Shown here one piece after another: positions 13,970 through 15,776 of a stretch of DNA of 15,776 nucleotides. The stretch is taken from assembly GCA_934169575.1 (NCBI GenBank), contig CAKPOA010000022.1, forward strand, positions 1 through 15,776. The letters run 5' to 3'. The number at the start of each line of letters is the position of its first letter. The first letter of the stretch is position 1. Both the position numbers and the translations under genes were made by a program. This DNA is from an uncultured Clostridia bacterium. Lineage in GTDB: Bacteria > Bacillota > Clostridia > TANB77 > CAG-508. Below the pieces are notes generated by a model. That model was not told where the DNA came from. It did no database searches and saw only the letters and a program-made list of their open reading frames with translations.

Positions 13970-14050
13970 AAAAGGGGATTGGGGAATTTCCCCATTTAGA
14001 ATTTCGAGCTGACGAAATTCATTGCTTGTTAGGACAACAATATACTCTTT
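13970..14050. other. Probable origin of transfer (oriT)
   Basis: Just upstream of the relaxase gene lie GGGGAATTTCCCC (13981-13993), preceded by a GGGGATT copy, and a perfect 8-base inverted repeat GAATTTCG / CGAAATTC (13999-14006 and 14013-14020) with loop AGCTGA. The unusual GC-rich blocks in AT-rich DNA, the inverted repeat and the position are typical of oriT in MOBP elements, where the nick site lies to one side of such a repeat. The exact nick site cannot be assigned. Confidence 0.5.
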
Positions 14051-14101
14051 TTTAGTACTAAAATTATTACTTTTTTTCTATCAAATGCACTCTATATTTT
14101 G

Positions 14102-14142
14102 AAAAATACTTGGACTTTTCAAATTAAAATCCAAGTACTTTT
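14102..14142 (-). terminator. Terminator after the ParB-like gene
   Basis: TACTTGGA (14107-14114) pairs with TCCAAGTA (14130-14137), with inner TTTT/AAAA and flanking A/T runs. On the minus strand a TTTTT tract follows the stem. It lies 16 bases beyond the ParB-like gene stop and separates the replication genes from the relaxase unit. Confidence 0.8.
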
Positions 14143-14157
14143 CATATTATTTTTTAA

Positions 14158-14544
14158 TTATAAAATATTTAATTTATAATAATTATTTTTGTGAAAATTC
14201 AACTTTTCTTCATCATTTATATCATTTTTTATTTCATGATTTTCGTCTTCTAATTTAAATATTTTATTTAATTTTCTCAATAAAATTTCTTGTTTTGTAT
14301 CTCTTATTAAGCATGGAACTTTGTCATATCCTAACGCTTTTGCTGCTAATAATCTTATTCCACCGCCTAGAACATAGTACCCATTTTCTTTTTGAATAAC
14401 TTCAAATGGTTTCTTAATTCCTTCTTTTTTTATTACCTCCATATATCTACAAACTTTTTCTAAATTTCTGCTACATATTGTGTTAGCTTTAACTCCTTTT
14501 ATATCTTTTACTTCTATTTCTTTATATTCTTTATAAACTTTCAT
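14158..14544 (-). CDS. Short ParB N-terminal-domain protein
   Basis: The 128-residue protein resembles the N-terminal domain of ParB/Spo0J proteins: a first strand VKDIKG, helix EKVCRYMEVIKKEGIKKPFEVI, then YYVLGGGIRLLAAKALGYDKVPCLI (57-80), corresponding to the GxRRxxAA nucleotide-binding loop, here GGGIRLLAA with R64. The usual HTH DNA-binding domain and C-terminal dimer domain are absent; residues after about 90 are Asn/Glu/Lys-rich. Stand-alone ParB-like domains are frequent on mobile elements, next to replication genes, with roles in partition, regulation or nuclease activity. No parA is visible. AAAGGAA precedes the ATG; the gene follows the helicase loader by 73 bases, and a terminator ends the unit. 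Function beyond the fold is uncertain. Confidence 0.7.
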   Translation of the reverse strand: MKVYKEYKEIEVKDIKGVKANTICSRNLEKVCRYMEVIKKEGIKKPFEVIQKENGYYVLGGGIRLLAAKALGYDKVPCLIRDTKQEILLRKLNKIFKLEDENHEIKNDINDEEKLNFHKNNYYKLNIL

Positions 14545-14617
14545 ATTATCAATTCCTTTCTTTTTTCTATTTACTTTTTCAATTTTTTGTATTAAAATAT
14601 AGTTATAATCATTTAAG

Positions 14618-15454
14618 TTAGCATTTAGTTTGGTCGCTTGTGCTAGCTTTTTCTTTTATATTTTTTAGTGTTATTCCATAACACATTTGATACAATTTTG
14701 AGATAATTGCATCTACTAATTGTTCATCTTGACTTTGACTAAATCTTTCAATTAATCCCTGCTTATCAAACCTTGTTGTAATGATTATTGGTAATCTATT
14801 CTCATTTCTATTTTGAATAATTGTATATAGTTTTTCTAATGCCCAATTACTAATTTTTTCTGTTCCAAGATCATCAATTATCATCATGTCTACATTTGAA
14901 TATAGCTCTATTAATTCATTTTCTGACTTTGTATTATCTCTAAATGTTTCCTTTATCATGTCTAGTAAAGTCGTTAGTCTTCCCATTAATACAATCTTCT
15001 CATTTTCAATTAATTTATTAGCAATTGATGCTGCTAAATGTGTTTTTCCAAGTCCTGACTCGCCTATTATTATCAGTCCTTTAGTTTGTACTTTTGTTAT
15101 ACATTTATTTGTATAATCATTAGCAACTTTTACTGCTATTTCATTGCCTGAATTAATATTAAAATTTTCAAAGTTCAGATTTTGAAATTTTCTTTCAGTA
15201 TAGTTTTGTTTGTATAGCTTGTTTATAACATCCCTAAAATGTTTTCTTTTCTGAATTTCATATTCTTGCTCATCTTTCCTTTTCCAATATTCTTGTGCTT
15301 TATTACAATCACATCTTTCGTATTTAATTGCATCAGGAGAAATATTAGCATATAAATAATCAAGTCCTATTGGTGTTAATTCTTTGCCACAAAATTCACA
15401 TTTTTTCAATTTATTGTGTATAACTTCGCTACAATTTATATTGTCTAAAACCAT
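14618..15454 (-). CDS. DnaC-like helicase loader (AAA+ ATPase)
   Basis: The 278-residue protein has an N-terminal zinc-binding segment with C19, C22, C48 and C50, a charged helix, then an AAA+ core: Walker A GESGLGKTH (131-139), Walker B MMIIDDLGTE (190-199) and sensor I PIIITTRF (222-229). This is the layout of DnaC/IstB-type loaders that deliver the replicative helicase to the origin; together with the replisome organizer gene directly upstream, which overlaps it by 26 bases, it forms a phage-style replication initiation module. The IstB transposition helper is the main alternative, but there is no partner transposase and the Cys-rich N-terminus favours the phage/ICE loader type. The ATG follows a purine-rich AGAGAGAAGAG stretch; coupling with the upstream gene is likely. 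Confidence 0.88.
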   Translation of the reverse strand: MVLDNINCSEVIHNKLKKCEFCGKELTPIGLDYLYANISPDAIKYERCDCNKAQEYWKRKDEQEYEIQKRKHFRDVINKLYKQNYTERKFQNLNFENFNINSGNEIAVKVANDYTNKCITKVQTKGLIIIGESGLGKTHLAASIANKLIENEKIVLMGRLTTLLDMIKETFRDNTKSENELIELYSNVDMMIIDDLGTEKISNWALEKLYTIIQNRNENRLPIIITTRFDKQGLIERFSQSQDEQLVDAIISKLYQMCYGITLKNIKEKASTSDQTKC

Positions 15455-15776
15455 TTTCGCTCTTCTCTCTTATATTTTCTTCTTTTTTATTTTCTATATC
15501 TTTTGTATTTTCTTCTTCGTTACCTAACGTTTGAGTAACGTTACTTTTTTCATTTTCACTTTTATGCTTTTCACGAAATCTTCTTTGTCGTTCTCGACCT
15601 TGCATTTGATACTTTTCATATTTTTCAATACTTTGATACTTGTCCCAATTTTTTATCAGAAATGTTTCCCCTTCTTTTATTAACATTTCTAATTCTAGAA
15701 ACTTTTTCAAAATTTTTTCAATTTTTTTATTAGATTTTCCCATAATCTTTGAAAAATTTTGAATTGTCATTGGATT
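15429..15776 (-). CDS. Phage-type replisome organizer, C-terminal part (cut by window edge)
   Basis: The frame is open to the window end, so the gene probably begins beyond it; the ATG at 15768-15770 has no visible ribosome site and is likely internal. The visible residues form the end of a winged-helix domain (MTIQNFSKIMGKSNKKIEKI, then a LEMLIKEGETFLIKNWDKYQ wing), followed by a basic segment (GRERQRRFREKHK) and a Lys/Glu/Asn-rich linker. This matches the pattern of the phage replisome organizer N-terminal family, in which the NWxKYQ element and the basic RxRxxRxxK tail are characteristic; these proteins bind the origin and recruit the loader. The gene overlaps the DnaC-like gene by 26 bases. 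A missing C-terminal half of larger family members may have been replaced by the adjacent loader gene. Confidence 0.7.
   Translation of the reverse strand, partial: NPMTIQNFSKIMGKSNKKIEKILKKFLELEMLIKEGETFLIKNWDKYQSIEKYEKYQMQGRERQRRFREKHKSENEKSNVTQTLGNEEENTKDIENKKEENIREKSENGFRQYKL

Noticed and set aside
1..15776. CRISPR array
   Set aside because: No regularly spaced direct repeats of 20 bases or more were seen, and no cas-type gene other than the distant HEPN relationship of the Abi protein.
519..15776. Second copy of the tRNA core that would mark the other element end
   Set aside because: I found no other copy of the CTCCGCAACC/CCCGAAGG core on either strand, so the far end must lie outside the window.

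Overview
The window is very AT-rich DNA from a low-GC Gram-positive bacterium (Bacillota, most likely a Clostridia-type lineage). This rests on the base composition, strong GGAGG-type ribosome sites, CCA encoded in the tRNA gene, intrinsic terminators with T-runs, and the family make-up: ISL3 transposase remnant, MOBP relaxase, phage-type replisome organizer and DnaC-like loader. TGA is used as a stop, so the code is standard. Almost everything is on the minus strand; one small gene is on the plus strand.

Left edge (1-518): what looks like chromosome. It holds the C-terminal end of an ISL3-family transposase with its end hairpin, an intrinsic terminator, and the 3' half of an initiator tRNA-fMet gene. 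The 5' half of that tRNA is absent, as expected at one end of an element integrated by a tyrosine recombinase. I read 518 to beyond the right edge as one integrated mobile element. A short reading frame just inside this end looks like the last codons of a lost integrase.

Left part of the element (597-2278): a small plus-strand gene with its own terminator; then a structured small RNA with a dedicated promoter (about 1105-1180), directly downstream of an Abi_2/AbiF-type HEPN ribonuclease gene that has its own promoter. This matches the known pairing of AbiF-like HEPN toxins with an adjacent structured RNA.

Centre (2279-12687): a nine-gene minus-strand operon driven by one clear promoter (TTGACA-17 bp-TATAAA at 12631-12659). 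In transcription order it encodes a half-size HsdS, HsdM, an AbiJ-related HEPN-like protein, full-length HsdS, HsdR, a YgjP-type zinc metallopeptidase, a three-helix membrane protein, a GIY-YIG (T5orf172-like) protein and a calcineurin-like phosphoesterase. The type I restriction core is complete. An Abi-type protein inside the hsd cluster and a four-gene downstream tail coupled to it make this an elaborate defence operon. The HEPN-in-hsd layout recalls PrrC, where a latent RNase is guarded by a type Ic system.

Right part (12697 to the end): mobility and replication functions: a MOBP relaxase, a likely oriT region upstream of it, a short ParB-like protein, a DnaC-like helicase loader and the C-terminal part of a phage-type replisome organizer cut by the window edge. 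No type IV secretion genes, coupling protein or intact integrase are visible, so the element is either a mobilizable element or one end of a larger conjugative element whose other genes and intact tRNA lie beyond position 15776.
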